From an uncultured Treponema sp. (GTDB lineage: Bacteria; Spirochaetota; Spirochaetia; Treponematales; Treponemataceae), in NCBI GenBank assembly GCA_946615905.1, contig CAMOIE010000003.1, positions 62,001 to 126,000 on the forward strand: DNA of 64,000 nucleotides, in the 5' to 3' direction. Position numbers and translations under genes: made by a program. Shown here piece by piece: positions 8,811 through 17,342 of this stretch (the stretch's first letter is position 1; the number at the start of each line of letters is the position of its first letter). The notes beneath the pieces were generated by a model. That model did no database searches. It was given only the letters and a program-made list of their open reading frames with translations, and was not told the DNA's origin.

Positions 8811-8839
8811 TTCATAATTTATTTTGATTGTGTTATAAT
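8811..8839 (+). promoter_or_regulatory. Aminotransferase promoter, predicted leaderless
   Basis: TTCATA (8811-8816), 17-base spacer, consensus TATAAT (8834-8839), then seven bases to the ATG at 8847 with no Shine-Dalgarno. Confidence 0.65.
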
Positions 8840-8846
8840 CATTTTT

Positions 8847-10046
8847 ATGATTGCAGCTCATATCAAAGAAATCATCAGCTCCAAAGGGGCTTCTGTTATC
8901 CGAAAAATGTTTGAGGAAGGCATCGTATTAAAGCAAAAATACGGTGACGACAATGTTTTTGATTTTTCACTTGGAAACCCGGATTTGGATCCGCCCCAAA
9001 AAGTCGTGGACGCTATAAAAGAGGTCGCCGCAGATGAAAGTCACGGTTGCCACGGCTACATGCCCAACGCAGGCTATAAAGACTGTCGCGAGGCCATGGC
9101 AAAGAAAGTTTCCCTAGAACAGGGCGTTCCTGTCGAATGGAAGAACACTGTGATTACGGTCGGAGCCGCCTCCGCGCTGAACTGTGTCTTCAAGGCGATT
9201 TTGTCAGCAAAAGACCAGGTGATTGTGCCGTCCCCCTTTTTCGCCGAGTACCGCCATTATGTCCACAATTATTCAGGCGAGCTGATTGAGGTTCCCACAA
9301 AATCTGACTATTCGCTTGATGTTGACGCTATTGCCGCCGCCTTGAATGAAAAGACCGCCGCGGTTTTGCTCAATTCCCCCAACAATCCGACTGGAAAAAT
9401 CTACTCGATGGAAGATATTTCCCGCCTGACTGATGCCCTCAAAGCCCACGGAAAAAAATGCGGTAGAAAGCCATATCTGATTTTGGACGAGCCTTACAGG
9501 GCGATTGTTTACGACGGCAAGGAAGTTCCGCCGGTTTTCCCAAGCTATGATGAGTCTGTTGTTGTCTCTTCTTTTGCAAAAAATCTTTCCCTTCCGGGCG
9601 AGAGAATAGGCTATATCGCGATAAATCCTGCCGCTGACAATCCTGACGAGTTTATCGCCGCCTGCACATTTGCCCTCCGCACATTGGGTTGCGTGAACGC
9701 CCCTGCTTTTTTCCAGAAAGTAGTCGCGAAGTCATGGGATGCGAAAGTTGATTTTTCCTCTTACAAAAAACGCCGCGATTTGCTGACCGGAGTTTTGGAC
9801 AGGGTTGGAATCAAATACGGGATTCCAGAAGGCGCCTTCTATCTTTTCTGCGAGGTGCCCGAAAATTTTGACGGCGATGACGGAGACTTCTGCGAGCTGC
9901 TGAAAAAACATTTGGTTTTGGCCGCTCCCGGAGCCGGTTTCGGAAAGAAAAACTGCTTCCGTCTTGCCTACTGTGTGAGCGAAAAGACAATCATAAATTC
10001 AGAGAAAGGATTTGCCGCCGCGATGGATGAGCTGCGGGCTTTATAG
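8847..10046 (+). CDS. Class I/II PLP-dependent aminotransferase
   Basis: Fold-type I aminotransferase of the aspartate-aminotransferase superfamily, 399 residues. Visible landmarks: GNPDLDPP near residue 40, NSPNNPTGKIYSM (substrate/PLP-binding Asn), LDEPYRAIVYDG (Asp that pairs with the pyridine nitrogen) and SSFAKNLSLPGERIGY (Schiff-base lysine followed by the phosphate-binding Arg region). The substrate is not evident; aspartate or a neutral amino acid are both plausible. It starts a run with glgA 13 bases downstream, but nothing in the sequence links it to glycogen synthesis. Confidence 0.88.
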   Translation: MIAAHIKEIISSKGASVIRKMFEEGIVLKQKYGDDNVFDFSLGNPDLDPPQKVVDAIKEVAADESHGCHGYMPNAGYKDCREAMAKKVSLEQGVPVEWKNTVITVGAASALNCVFKAILSAKDQVIVPSPFFAEYRHYVHNYSGELIEVPTKSDYSLDVDAIAAALNEKTAAVLLNSPNNPTGKIYSMEDISRLTDALKAHGKKCGRKPYLILDEPYRAIVYDGKEVPPVFPSYDESVVVSSFAKNLSLPGERIGYIAINPAADNPDEFIAACTFALRTLGCVNAPAFFQKVVAKSWDAKVDFSSYKKRRDLLTGVLDRVGIKYGIPEGAFYLFCEVPENFDGDDGDFCELLKKHLVLAAPGAGFGKKNCFRLAYCVSEKTIINSEKGFAAAMDELRAL

Positions 10047-10059
10047 AGGAGATGAAATA

Positions 10060-11535
10060 ATGAAAATATTGATGGTTTCTGCCGAGGCAGTTCCTTTTGC
10101 CAAGACTGGCGGACTTGCCGATGCCGTTTCCGCTTTGGCCGGAAATTTGAGTCTTATGGGTCACGATGTGAAAATCGTGATGCCCCGCTACTATAAGATT
10201 GACCGCAAAAAACTGGAGCTTCTTGAAGGTCCTCTCGGAGTCCCGGTCGGAATGGGGCAGGAGTGGACAGCAGTCTATACGGCACCTCTTCCGGGCTTCC
10301 CTAAAGTCTCTGTATACTTCCTTGACCACGAGAACTGCTTCGGCCGAGACGGAGTTTACGGAACAAAAGCCCAGCCTGACTTTTTTGACAATCCCTACCG
10401 CTTCTCGCTTTTGGCGCACGGGGCCTTTCAGGTCTGCAACAAGCTCGGCTGGTTCCCTGACATAGTTCATGCCCACGACTGGTCATCCGCACTCGCTCCT
10501 GTTTTGTTGAGACATGTCTGCCGTCAGCAGGAGAATTTCCGCCACACGGCATCCGTATTCACGATTCACAACTTGGGCTACCAGGGCGTTTACGGAAAAG
10601 AGAAATTCGCAGACCTCGGAATTGACTGGGGTCTTTACTACGGAGCCGGCTTTGAGAGAAACGGCGCGATTAACTTTTTGCAGGCAGGAGTCACGACCGC
10701 CGACATGATTACGACTGTCTCTCCGACATACGCCAGCGAAATCCAGACAGCCGAAGGCGGTTGGGGCATGGACGGACTTTTGCGCGTCCGCTCCGATGTG
10801 GTGCGCGGAATTGTAAACGGTGTAGACACCGAGACTTGGAACCCGAAGACCGACAAACTGCTTCCGGCAAATTATTCGTCTGCTGACATGAAGGGAAAGG
10901 CCGTCTGCAAGAAAGAGCTTCAGAGGGCGTTCGGACTTCCGGAGCGTCCTGACGTTCCAGTTATCGGTTTGGTCTCCCGCCTGGTCAGCCAAAAAGGTGT
11001 GGGAGAGCTTTTCGGACCGACTTACGGCTCTCTCTACAATATCTGCGCGACAATGGACATTCAGTTCGTCCTTGTCGGTTCTGGCGAAAAATGGTGCGAG
11101 GATGAAATCAACTCATTGCAGTCAAAACTTCCGAATTTCAGGGCGAAAATCGGCTATTCGGAGCCGCTGAGCCACTTGATTGAGGCCGGAGCAGACTTCT
11201 TCCTTATGCCGAGCCGTTACGAGCCTTGCGGATTGAACCAGATGTACTCGCTGTTGTACGGAACCCTGCCGATTGTCCGCAGAACAGGAGGACTTGCTGA
11301 TACTGTGCAGAACTACAATCAGGACACAGGGGAGGGCACGGGCTTTATGTTCGACGCTCTGACACCCGGCGCAATCTACGACACTGTAGGCTGGGCTGTC
11401 TGGGCTTACTACAACCGCCAGAATGACATCAAGGCTATGCAAAAACGTGCGATGAGCCAGGACTTCACATGGAAGCTTTCATGTGAGAAATACCTTGACG
11501 TTTACAAGGAAGCCATCGAACGCGGCTGCAAATAA
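10060..11535 (+). CDS. glgA: Glycogen (starch) synthase, ADP-glucose type
   Basis: GT5 glucosyltransferase that extends alpha-1,4-glucan from ADP-glucose. I place the start at the ATG at 10060 (MKILMVSAEAVPFAKTGGLADAVSAL), after AGAGGAG, not at an in-frame upstream GTG/ATG; this gives 491 residues, typical. The N-terminal KTGGLAD loop binds ADP-glucose; HAHDWSSALAP, ITTVSPTYASEI, GLVSRLVSQKG and the C-terminal SRYEPCGLNQMYSLLYGTLPIVRRTGGLADTV (given here as a motif region near residues 385-415) complete the GT-B signature. No glgB/glgC/glgP neighbours are present. Confidence 0.93.
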   Translation: MKILMVSAEAVPFAKTGGLADAVSALAGNLSLMGHDVKIVMPRYYKIDRKKLELLEGPLGVPVGMGQEWTAVYTAPLPGFPKVSVYFLDHENCFGRDGVYGTKAQPDFFDNPYRFSLLAHGAFQVCNKLGWFPDIVHAHDWSSALAPVLLRHVCRQQENFRHTASVFTIHNLGYQGVYGKEKFADLGIDWGLYYGAGFERNGAINFLQAGVTTADMITTVSPTYASEIQTAEGGWGMDGLLRVRSDVVRGIVNGVDTETWNPKTDKLLPANYSSADMKGKAVCKKELQRAFGLPERPDVPVIGLVSRLVSQKGVGELFGPTYGSLYNICATMDIQFVLVGSGEKWCEDEINSLQSKLPNFRAKIGYSEPLSHLIEAGADFFLMPSRYEPCGLNQMYSLLYGTLPIVRRTGGLADTVQNYNQDTGEGTGFMFDALTPGAIYDTVGWAVWAYYNRQNDIKAMQKRAMSQDFTWKLSCEKYLDVYKEAIERGCK

Positions 11536-11559
11536 GGTAAATAAGGATATATTACTTCT

Positions 11560-13056
11560 ATGGACTTTTCATCGACATTTCCTCATGATTTTAATGGCGT
11601 CCACATTCATTTTGTGGGCATCAAGGGGACGGGAATGGCCGCCCTCGTGGAGCTTTTGCACAGGCGGGGAGCTGTAATCACAGGCTCTGACGTTTCCGAG
11701 CGTTTTTACACGGACGAGGTTCTTGAGAAAATCGGTATTCACGCCCTTCCTTTTGACTCAAAAAACATCACCGACAAGATTCAATTCGTCGTCCACTCAT
11801 CGGCCTATTCTGTCGGAAAGAATCCCGACCTGATTGAGGCTGAGAAAAGGGGACTTCCGATTCTCCTTTATACTGAGGCTTTGGGTGCCTTGTCTGCGGC
11901 CGCATATTCAGCCGGAGTCTGCGGAGTTCACGGAAAGACGACGACAACTGGACTTTGCGGAACTATTCTCAACGGAATCAACCTTCCTGCCCAGATTCTT
12001 GCCGGCTCCGTGATTTCCTCATTTGGAGATTCTTGCACGGTGACGACAAAATCCTTCGCCGCCTCCCAAAAGCATTATTTTGTCGCCGAGACATGTGAGT
12101 ACCAGCGGCACTTTATGGATTTTCATCCGCGAAAAATCATCATGACTTCGGTCGAAAGCGACCATCAGGACTATTACCCGACTTTCGAGGACATTCAGAA
12201 GGCTTTTGTTGACTATGCCTGCCTTCTCCCGAAAAACGGAGACTTGATTTACTGCGCTGACGACAAAGGGGCTGTGGACACTGTAAAATTGATTTTGGAA
12301 AAACGCCCTGACATAAAGCTGATTCCTTACGGAGAAAAAGCCGCCGGAGATTTTAAACTGACTTTTGGCCGTGTTGAGAGCGGCCGCCAGTATTTTTCAG
12401 TCGGAAATTTCGGGGAATTCGCTCTTTGTGTTCCGGGTGAACACAATGTGAGAAATGCTACTGCCGCAATCGCCCTTACTTTGGCCTTTTTGAAGGACGA
12501 CGGAATAGATGCGGAAGAGAAAATCCCTGAAATCAAAAAATCCCTGCTTGATTTTGCCGGAGGAAAGAGAAGAAGCGAGATTGTCGGACGGGCGAAGAGC
12601 AAAAACGGGGACGAGGTGATTTTCATCGATGACTACGGCCACCATCCGACTGCGATAAAGACGACTCTTAAAGGATACCGTGATTTTTATAAAAAGCACA
12701 GAATCATCGTTGACTTTATGAGCCACACATACACGAGAACCCAGGCCCTGCTTGAGGAATTCGCCTCATCATTCGCTTCCGCCGATGACGTGATAATCAA
12801 CAAAATCTACGGCTCTGCCCGTGAGGATGCGAGCGCTGCCACTGTCACCGGAGAAATCCTTGCCGAACATGCTAAAAAATATCACAAGTCTGTCTTTTAT
12901 GAGAGGAACTTTGATGACGCGGCACAAAAAGGCTTGGAGCTTTTGAGTGGGTCTTTGGACAAGTCGAAATACCCGGATGGCTGGATTTTCGTCACGATGG
13001 GAGCCGGTGACAACTGGAAGGTCGGAAAGAAAATTCTTGAGGAACTAACAAAATAG
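11560..13056 (+). CDS. murC: UDP-N-acetylmuramate--L-alanine ligase (MurC)
   Basis: ATP-dependent addition of L-alanine to UDP-MurNAc in peptidoglycan synthesis, cytoplasmic. The N-terminal UDP-binding loop FVGIKGTGMAAL, the ATP P-loop GVHGKTTTTGLCGTIL, VESDHQDYYP, EHNVRNATAAIAL and the C-terminal DDYGHHPTAIKTTLKGY are the ordered Mur-ligase landmarks. 498 residues, slightly longer than the usual ~460. The related recycling enzyme Mpl is an alternative but the VHGKTTTT and DDYGHHP context fits MurC. The ATG lies six bases after a TATATT box, with no convincing -35 and only a distant AAGGA, so initiation may also rely on glgA read-through. Confidence 0.85.
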   Translation: MDFSSTFPHDFNGVHIHFVGIKGTGMAALVELLHRRGAVITGSDVSERFYTDEVLEKIGIHALPFDSKNITDKIQFVVHSSAYSVGKNPDLIEAEKRGLPILLYTEALGALSAAAYSAGVCGVHGKTTTTGLCGTILNGINLPAQILAGSVISSFGDSCTVTTKSFAASQKHYFVAETCEYQRHFMDFHPRKIIMTSVESDHQDYYPTFEDIQKAFVDYACLLPKNGDLIYCADDKGAVDTVKLILEKRPDIKLIPYGEKAAGDFKLTFGRVESGRQYFSVGNFGEFALCVPGEHNVRNATAAIALTLAFLKDDGIDAEEKIPEIKKSLLDFAGGKRRSEIVGRAKSKNGDEVIFIDDYGHHPTAIKTTLKGYRDFYKKHRIIVDFMSHTYTRTQALLEEFASSFASADDVIINKIYGSAREDASAATVTGEILAEHAKKYHKSVFYERNFDDAAQKGLELLSGSLDKSKYPDGWIFVTMGAGDNWKVGKKILEELTK

Positions 13057-13058
13057 AG

Positions 13059-13092
13059 TCTCTAAAAAATCGCGTTAGCGAGTTTTTAGAGA
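13059..13092 (+). repeat. Hairpin element between murC and yicC
   Basis: TCTCTAAAAA pairs with TTTTTAGAGA (10 bp), then one A-G mismatch and an inner TCGC/GCGA stem around a GTTA loop. It starts two bases after the murC stop. The inner TCGC-GTTA-GCGA core resembles the TCGC-CCAA-GCGA core of the hairpins in the mglB-mglA gap and the GCTAACGC words in the ribBA-ribH gap. Confidence 0.6.
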
Positions 13093-13115
13093 TGCCCAAA
13101 AATAAGGAAAATAAA

Positions 13116-13985
13116 ATGAATTCAATGACATCGTACGGCTTTGTGGAGACCGTCTCTGAGAACACTCAAATTTCTGTGGAGTTCAAGTCCGTGAATTCCC
13201 GCTTTTTGGACTTGTCAGTCTACCTGCCGCCATTTTTAAATCCCCTTGAGCAGAAAATCCGCTCCCTTGTCTCTGATAAAGTTACCCGTGGAAAAATCGA
13301 CCTTTCTCTGAGGGTAAAGGACTTGTCGACCAATGCAAGCGTCTCCGCCGACGTGAAGGCCGCCAAAATGTATTTTGACGCAATAAAGGACGTCGCGTCT
13401 GTGATGGGCATATCGTCAGACAAGATTCCTCTTTCTCTGATTGTCTCTCAGCCAGGGGTTTTGAATACCATTCAGGAATACGATATGGATTCCTACTGGA
13501 AAAAGATAGAGCCTGTTTTTTGCAAGGCTTTTGACCAGTTCTTGGACGGAAGGGTAAGGGAAGGGGCAAATTTGAAAAAAGACCTTCTTTTAAAGCTCTC
13601 AGTCTTGGACGAATGCGCGGACTTTTTTGCAGACTGGCAGCCTAAAATGGAGGCGAAATTCAAAGAGACCATAACTGCAAAATTCCGCGAGCTTTTGGCA
13701 GACAAGGCTGATGAGAACCGCATAATGACAGAGACTGCAGCGATGCTCGTAAAGTACACGATAAACGAGGAGATCATCCGCCTTAAAAGCCATCTGAAGG
13801 CGCTTCGCGATGAAATTGAGAGCAATCCGGTTCCTGGAAAAAGAATCGACTTTTTCTGCCAGGAGGCGAACCGCGAGATAAACACAATCGGCTCAAAAAA
13901 TCAGTTTACGGAAGTCGGTGCCATGGTCGTAAAGGCAAAGGATGCTTTGGAGAATATTCGCGAGCAGGCGAAAAACGTTGAGTAA
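13116..13985 (+). CDS. yicC: YicC family endoribonuclease-like protein
   Basis: YicC-family protein, 289 residues from the ATG at 13116 (MNSMTSYGF), chosen over an ATG 24 bases upstream because the family begins with x-SMTxYG and AAGGAAAATAAA precedes it. The N-terminal YicC domain contains VEFKSVNSRFLDL, and the C-terminal DUF1732 domain ends with GKRIDFFCQEANREINTIGSKN, the best conserved block. E. coli YicC acts in RNA decay (established for that protein); the role here is inferred. Transcribed behind murC with a hairpin between them. Confidence 0.88.
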   Translation: MNSMTSYGFVETVSENTQISVEFKSVNSRFLDLSVYLPPFLNPLEQKIRSLVSDKVTRGKIDLSLRVKDLSTNASVSADVKAAKMYFDAIKDVASVMGISSDKIPLSLIVSQPGVLNTIQEYDMDSYWKKIEPVFCKAFDQFLDGRVREGANLKKDLLLKLSVLDECADFFADWQPKMEAKFKETITAKFRELLADKADENRIMTETAAMLVKYTINEEIIRLKSHLKALRDEIESNPVPGKRIDFFCQEANREINTIGSKNQFTEVGAMVVKAKDALENIREQAKNVE

Positions 13986-13997
13986 ATAAAAAATCCA

Positions 13998-14026
13998 TAG
14001 AAATTAATTCTAAAATCCGCTAATAT
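13998..14026 (+). promoter_or_regulatory. pyrE promoter, predicted leaderless
   Basis: TAGAAA (13998-14003), 17-base spacer, TAATAT (14021-14026), then eight bases to the pyrE ATG at 14035 and no Shine-Dalgarno. Confidence 0.5.
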
Positions 14027-14034
14027 GCTCTCTT

Positions 14035-14709
14035 ATGGAACAGTACAAGAAGGATTTTATTGATTTTATGGTGGCGGCCAAGGCCCTTAAATTCGGCTCT
14101 TTCACACTCAAAAGCGGCCGTCAGTCTCCTTTTTTCATGAATGCCGGGGCATACGTCACAGGAAGCCAGCTTGCAAAACTCGGTGAATTTTACGCCCAGG
14201 CGATTCACGCGAATTTCGGAGATGATTTTGATGTCATGTTCGGTCCTGCCTACAAGGGAATTCCTCTCGCAGTCTCATGCGTGATGGCCTACCAGAAGCT
14301 CTACGGAAAGGAAATCCGCTACTGCTCAAACCGCAAGGAAGCCAAAGACCACGGGGCTGACAAGGGACTCCTCCTCGGCTCTGACCTCAAGGACGGCGAC
14401 AAGGTTGTGATTATCGAGGACGTTACAACGAGCGGCAAGTCCATCGAAGAGACATATCCGATTGTAACAGGAGCTGCAAAAGTCAAGGTCGTAGGTGAGA
14501 TGGTTTCCCTAAACCGCATGGAGAAGGCTCCTGACTCCACAAAGTCCGCGCTGGACACAATCACTGAAAAATACGGATTCCCTGCCCGAGCGATTGTCTC
14601 GATGAAGGAAGTTGTCGAATACCTCTACAAGGAAGACGGTTCCGGCCTTATCACAAATGAAATCAAAAAGGAAATTGACGCATATTACGAGGAGTGGGGC
14701 GCAAAATGA
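14035..14709 (+). CDS. pyrE: Orotate phosphoribosyltransferase
   Basis: Converts orotate and PRPP to OMP in pyrimidine synthesis. 224 residues. FTLKSGRQSPFFMNAG at the N-terminus, FGPAYKGIPLAVS in the middle, and the PRPP-binding VVIIEDVTTSGKSI near residues 124-137 are diagnostic. The C-terminal part is somewhat longer than in short bacterial forms. Its TGA overlaps the ATG of the next gene (ATGA), so the two are co-translated. No other pyr gene is near. Confidence 0.93.
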   Translation: MEQYKKDFIDFMVAAKALKFGSFTLKSGRQSPFFMNAGAYVTGSQLAKLGEFYAQAIHANFGDDFDVMFGPAYKGIPLAVSCVMAYQKLYGKEIRYCSNRKEAKDHGADKGLLLGSDLKDGDKVVIIEDVTTSGKSIEETYPIVTGAAKVKVVGEMVSLNRMEKAPDSTKSALDTITEKYGFPARAIVSMKEVVEYLYKEDGSGLITNEIKKEIDAYYEEWGAK

Positions 14710-15956
14710 TTCCAAGAGTTTTTTTGAAGAGTAAAGAAGAAGTAGAAGTCGCCCAGGGCTTTCCTTGGGTTTTTGACAATGAGATTTCACACGTAAAATT
14801 CGAGTCAGAAGACGGGAGTGGAGTCAAGCAGACGGAGCTTTCTGACTGCACTGTTGAGGACGGAACGGTTGTCGAGATTTTCGCAAAGTCCGGAGCCTTT
14901 CTCGGAAGCGGCGTAATCAACAGAAAGTCAAAAATCACAGTCAGAATAATCGGCCGCGAGCATGCTGACCAGATTCTCGCCGACACCGAAGACTATTATC
15001 TCAAAAAAGTCCAGGACGCATACGACTTGCGAAAGCTTCACTATGACTTCAAGGATTCCTACCGCCTGATTTACGGGGAATCTGACTTTATCCCCGGCCT
15101 TATCGCAGAACGCTATTGCGATGTGAACAAGAACGTCTACATCGTAATCCAGTTTTTGTCACTTTCCTGCGAGATTTTCAAAAAGGAAATCTTGGCCGCA
15201 ATCCGCAAGATAATCAAGCCATACGGAATCTTTGAGAGAAGTGACGCCTCTGTCCGCGAGAAGGAAGGCTTGAAAGAAGTCTCCTGCTGGAACGGAGAAG
15301 CCCGTGAAGAAGTGATTACAATTCGCGAGAACGACATAAAGATTCAGGTTGACATCGCCCACGGACAGAAAACCGGCTACTTCCTTGATCAGAAGAACAA
15401 CCGCAAAATCGTCGGCTCTCTCTGCGAGGGCAAGCGGGTTCTTGACACCTTTACCCACACAGGAGCTTTCGGCTTGAATGCGGTCAAGGGCGGGGCCAAG
15501 GAAGTCGTTTCCGTCGACATCTCACAGGAGGCTGTCGACATGGTGAACAAAAACATCGAGCTGAACGATGCTTCCTCAAAAATGACCGCTGTATGCGCCG
15601 ATGTCTTTGACCTGCTCAAAAAATACGAGGCCGAGGGCAAAAAATTTGACGTGATCATCCTTGATCCTCCGGCATTCACAAAGAACGCGAAGAATATTCA
15701 AAAGGCTTACGGTGGCTACAAGGAAATCAACCTCCGCGCCATGCGTCTTTTGACCGAGAACGGAATACTTGTCACATGCTCCTGCTCATACTTCTTTGAC
15801 TCAGAGCATTTCTACGGAATGGTGATGAAGGCGGCCGAGGATTCCAAAAAGAGGGTCCAAGTCCTTGAAAAGCGGGGGGCGGGTCCTGACCACCCTGTTC
15901 TGCTTGGCTACCCCAAGTCTGAATACTTGAAGTGCGCAATCTGCCGTGTCATATAA
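14706..15956 (+). CDS. RlmI-like class I rRNA (cytosine-C5) methyltransferase
   Basis: SAM-dependent methyltransferase of the RlmI/RlmK class, 416 residues from the ATG at 14706, which overlaps the pyrE stop; an upstream in-frame GTG would lie inside pyrE. An N-terminal PUA-like RNA-binding region (RVFLKSKEEVEVAQGFPWVFDNEI) precedes the Rossmann fold: VLDTFTHTGAFGLNAVKGG near residue 244 binds SAM, then VVSVDIS, and DPPAF at residues 320-324 followed by CSCSYFF, where the cysteine is the candidate nucleophile. Known family members make 5-methylcytosine in 23S rRNA; the exact site here is inferred. Confidence 0.87.
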   Translation: MIPRVFLKSKEEVEVAQGFPWVFDNEISHVKFESEDGSGVKQTELSDCTVEDGTVVEIFAKSGAFLGSGVINRKSKITVRIIGREHADQILADTEDYYLKKVQDAYDLRKLHYDFKDSYRLIYGESDFIPGLIAERYCDVNKNVYIVIQFLSLSCEIFKKEILAAIRKIIKPYGIFERSDASVREKEGLKEVSCWNGEAREEVITIRENDIKIQVDIAHGQKTGYFLDQKNNRKIVGSLCEGKRVLDTFTHTGAFGLNAVKGGAKEVVSVDISQEAVDMVNKNIELNDASSKMTAVCADVFDLLKKYEAEGKKFDVIILDPPAFTKNAKNIQKAYGGYKEINLRAMRLLTENGILVTCSCSYFFDSEHFYGMVMKAAEDSKKRVQVLEKRGAGPDHPVLLGYPKSEYLKCAICRVI

Positions 15957-16965
15957 TCTGATTGTGATTTTGGGGCCTACCGCGGTCGGAAAAACAGCCC
16001 TGGCCGTGCGTACAGCCCTCGCGTTGAATACAGAGATAATCTCCGCTGACTCCCGCCAGGTCTACAAAAAGCTGGACATCGGCTCCGGCAAGGATTTGGC
16101 TGATTATGATGCAGACGAAAGTCTTGTCTCTCAAATAAATCCTGACTTGAAGGAATTTTGTTCAGACGGAAAATTCCATGTACCTTATCACCTGATAGAC
16201 ATAATCTCACTGCCGTCTGAATACAACGTCTTTGACTTCCAGACTGACTTTTACAAGGTTTTCACAGAGATTCAGAGCCGTGGAAAAATCCCGATTCTCT
16301 GCGGCGGAACAGGAATGTACTTGGATTCTGTTGTCCGAGGCTACAAAAATCTTGTCCGTCTGCCGGAGGAAAATCCCGAATTTCTTTCCGAGCGGGCAGC
16401 CTTGCAGGCGAAATCCTACGAGGAGCTGAAGAAAATTTTGATTGCGGAGAAAAAAGACCTTCACAACACGACTGATTTTGCTGACAAGGACAGAATCATC
16501 CGGGCGCTTGAGATTGAGCGCTTTTTAAAATCCGATGACTACAAAGGGCTGCAGAAAAAAATCCCGGAAGTAAAACCCCTTGTAATCGGAACGACTTTGG
16601 AGAGACCTCTAGTCCGGGAGAAAATCGCCCGCCGCCTCAAAGAGAGGATGGAAGGCGGACTGATTGAGGAAGTTCTCGATTTGCATGAAAAAGACGGGAT
16701 AGAGTGGGGCAGGCTTGAGTCACTCGGCCTTGAATACAGGTTTGTCAGCAATTATTTACAGGGGAAAATCTCCTCAAAAGAAGAATTGTTTGAGAAGCTT
16801 AGGACTGCAATCTGCCAGTTCGCCAAAAGGCAGGAGACCTGGTTCCGTGGAATGCAAAAAAAAGGAGTCAGCATAAACTGGCTCCCTCAAGAAGAAAATA
16901 TAAAAGTCCGCTTTCAGGCAATCCTTGACTTGCTTGAAAAGAACGGACTGTTTATTCAAAAATAA
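15946..16965 (+). CDS. miaA: tRNA dimethylallyltransferase
   Basis: Adds the dimethylallyl group to A37 of tRNAs reading UNN codons. The N-terminal P-loop GPTAVGKTALA and SADSRQVYKKLDIGSGKD are diagnostic; ILCGGTGMYLDSVVRGYKN and the C-terminal QFAKRQETWFRG complete the set. 339 residues. The GTG start at 15946 overlaps the preceding gene by 11 bases, so translation is probably coupled. A short acidic insert (near residues 46-70, ADESLVSQINPDLKEF) is longer than in E. coli MiaA. Confidence 0.92.
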   Translation: MSYNLIVILGPTAVGKTALAVRTALALNTEIISADSRQVYKKLDIGSGKDLADYDADESLVSQINPDLKEFCSDGKFHVPYHLIDIISLPSEYNVFDFQTDFYKVFTEIQSRGKIPILCGGTGMYLDSVVRGYKNLVRLPEENPEFLSERAALQAKSYEELKKILIAEKKDLHNTTDFADKDRIIRALEIERFLKSDDYKGLQKKIPEVKPLVIGTTLERPLVREKIARRLKERMEGGLIEEVLDLHEKDGIEWGRLESLGLEYRFVSNYLQGKISSKEELFEKLRTAICQFAKRQETWFRGMQKKGVSINWLPQEENIKVRFQAILDLLEKNGLFIQK

Positions 16966-16981
16966 TCTGAGAACAGTCCGT
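16943..16981. terminator. Inverted repeat across the miaA stop codon
   Basis: Perfect 10-bp arms ACGGACTGTT (16943-16952) and AACAGTCCGT (16972-16981) with a 19-base loop that contains the miaA stop. There is no U-tract. It lies between convergent miaA and the small minus-strand gene and may act as a 3'-end structure for both. Confidence 0.4.
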
Positions 16982-16985
16982 CTGC

Positions 16986-17201
16986 TTACTGGTTTACGGC
17001 GATTTTCTCAGGCTCTGCGACTTTTGTGATGTAGCCGGTGCGGACGCATGAATCGAAAAGTGACTTTGAGATGTAGTCGGTCGTCACGTCGTCATATCCG
17101 TCCTCATCGCGGACAATGCGTACAACATATCCGTCCTCAAGTTCGCGGACGACTGTCATATAATCGTTTTTTCCAATGCTTTTAAGAGTGTAAGTTCCCA
17201 T
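16986..17201 (-). CDS. Conserved-looking 71-residue hypothetical protein
   Basis: Small soluble protein, no recognised family. Strongly acidic middle (RDEDGYDDVTTDY), three hydrophobic-alternating beta-like stretches (YMTVVRELEDGYVVRIV) and no cysteine pair or membrane segment. The ATG follows GGGAGGT at good spacing, one of the best ribosome-binding sites in the window, which supports expression. It is isolated: convergent with miaA and divergent from the TatD gene. Confidence 0.7.
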   Translation of the reverse strand: MGTYTLKSIGKNDYMTVVRELEDGYVVRIVRDEDGYDDVTTDYISKSLFDSCVRTGYITKVAEPEKIAVNQ

Positions 17202-17342
17202 TTTAAATACCTCCCGAATTTCGTCAAAAAAAATCGGATTAATCTGCGGAAAAATACTTTTCCGTGCCTTACAATTTAATTTTCGGTATACTGTAAAAAA
17301 TATTAAGCGTTTTTTACTGCTTTTGGAGTTTTTTGGAGAAAA

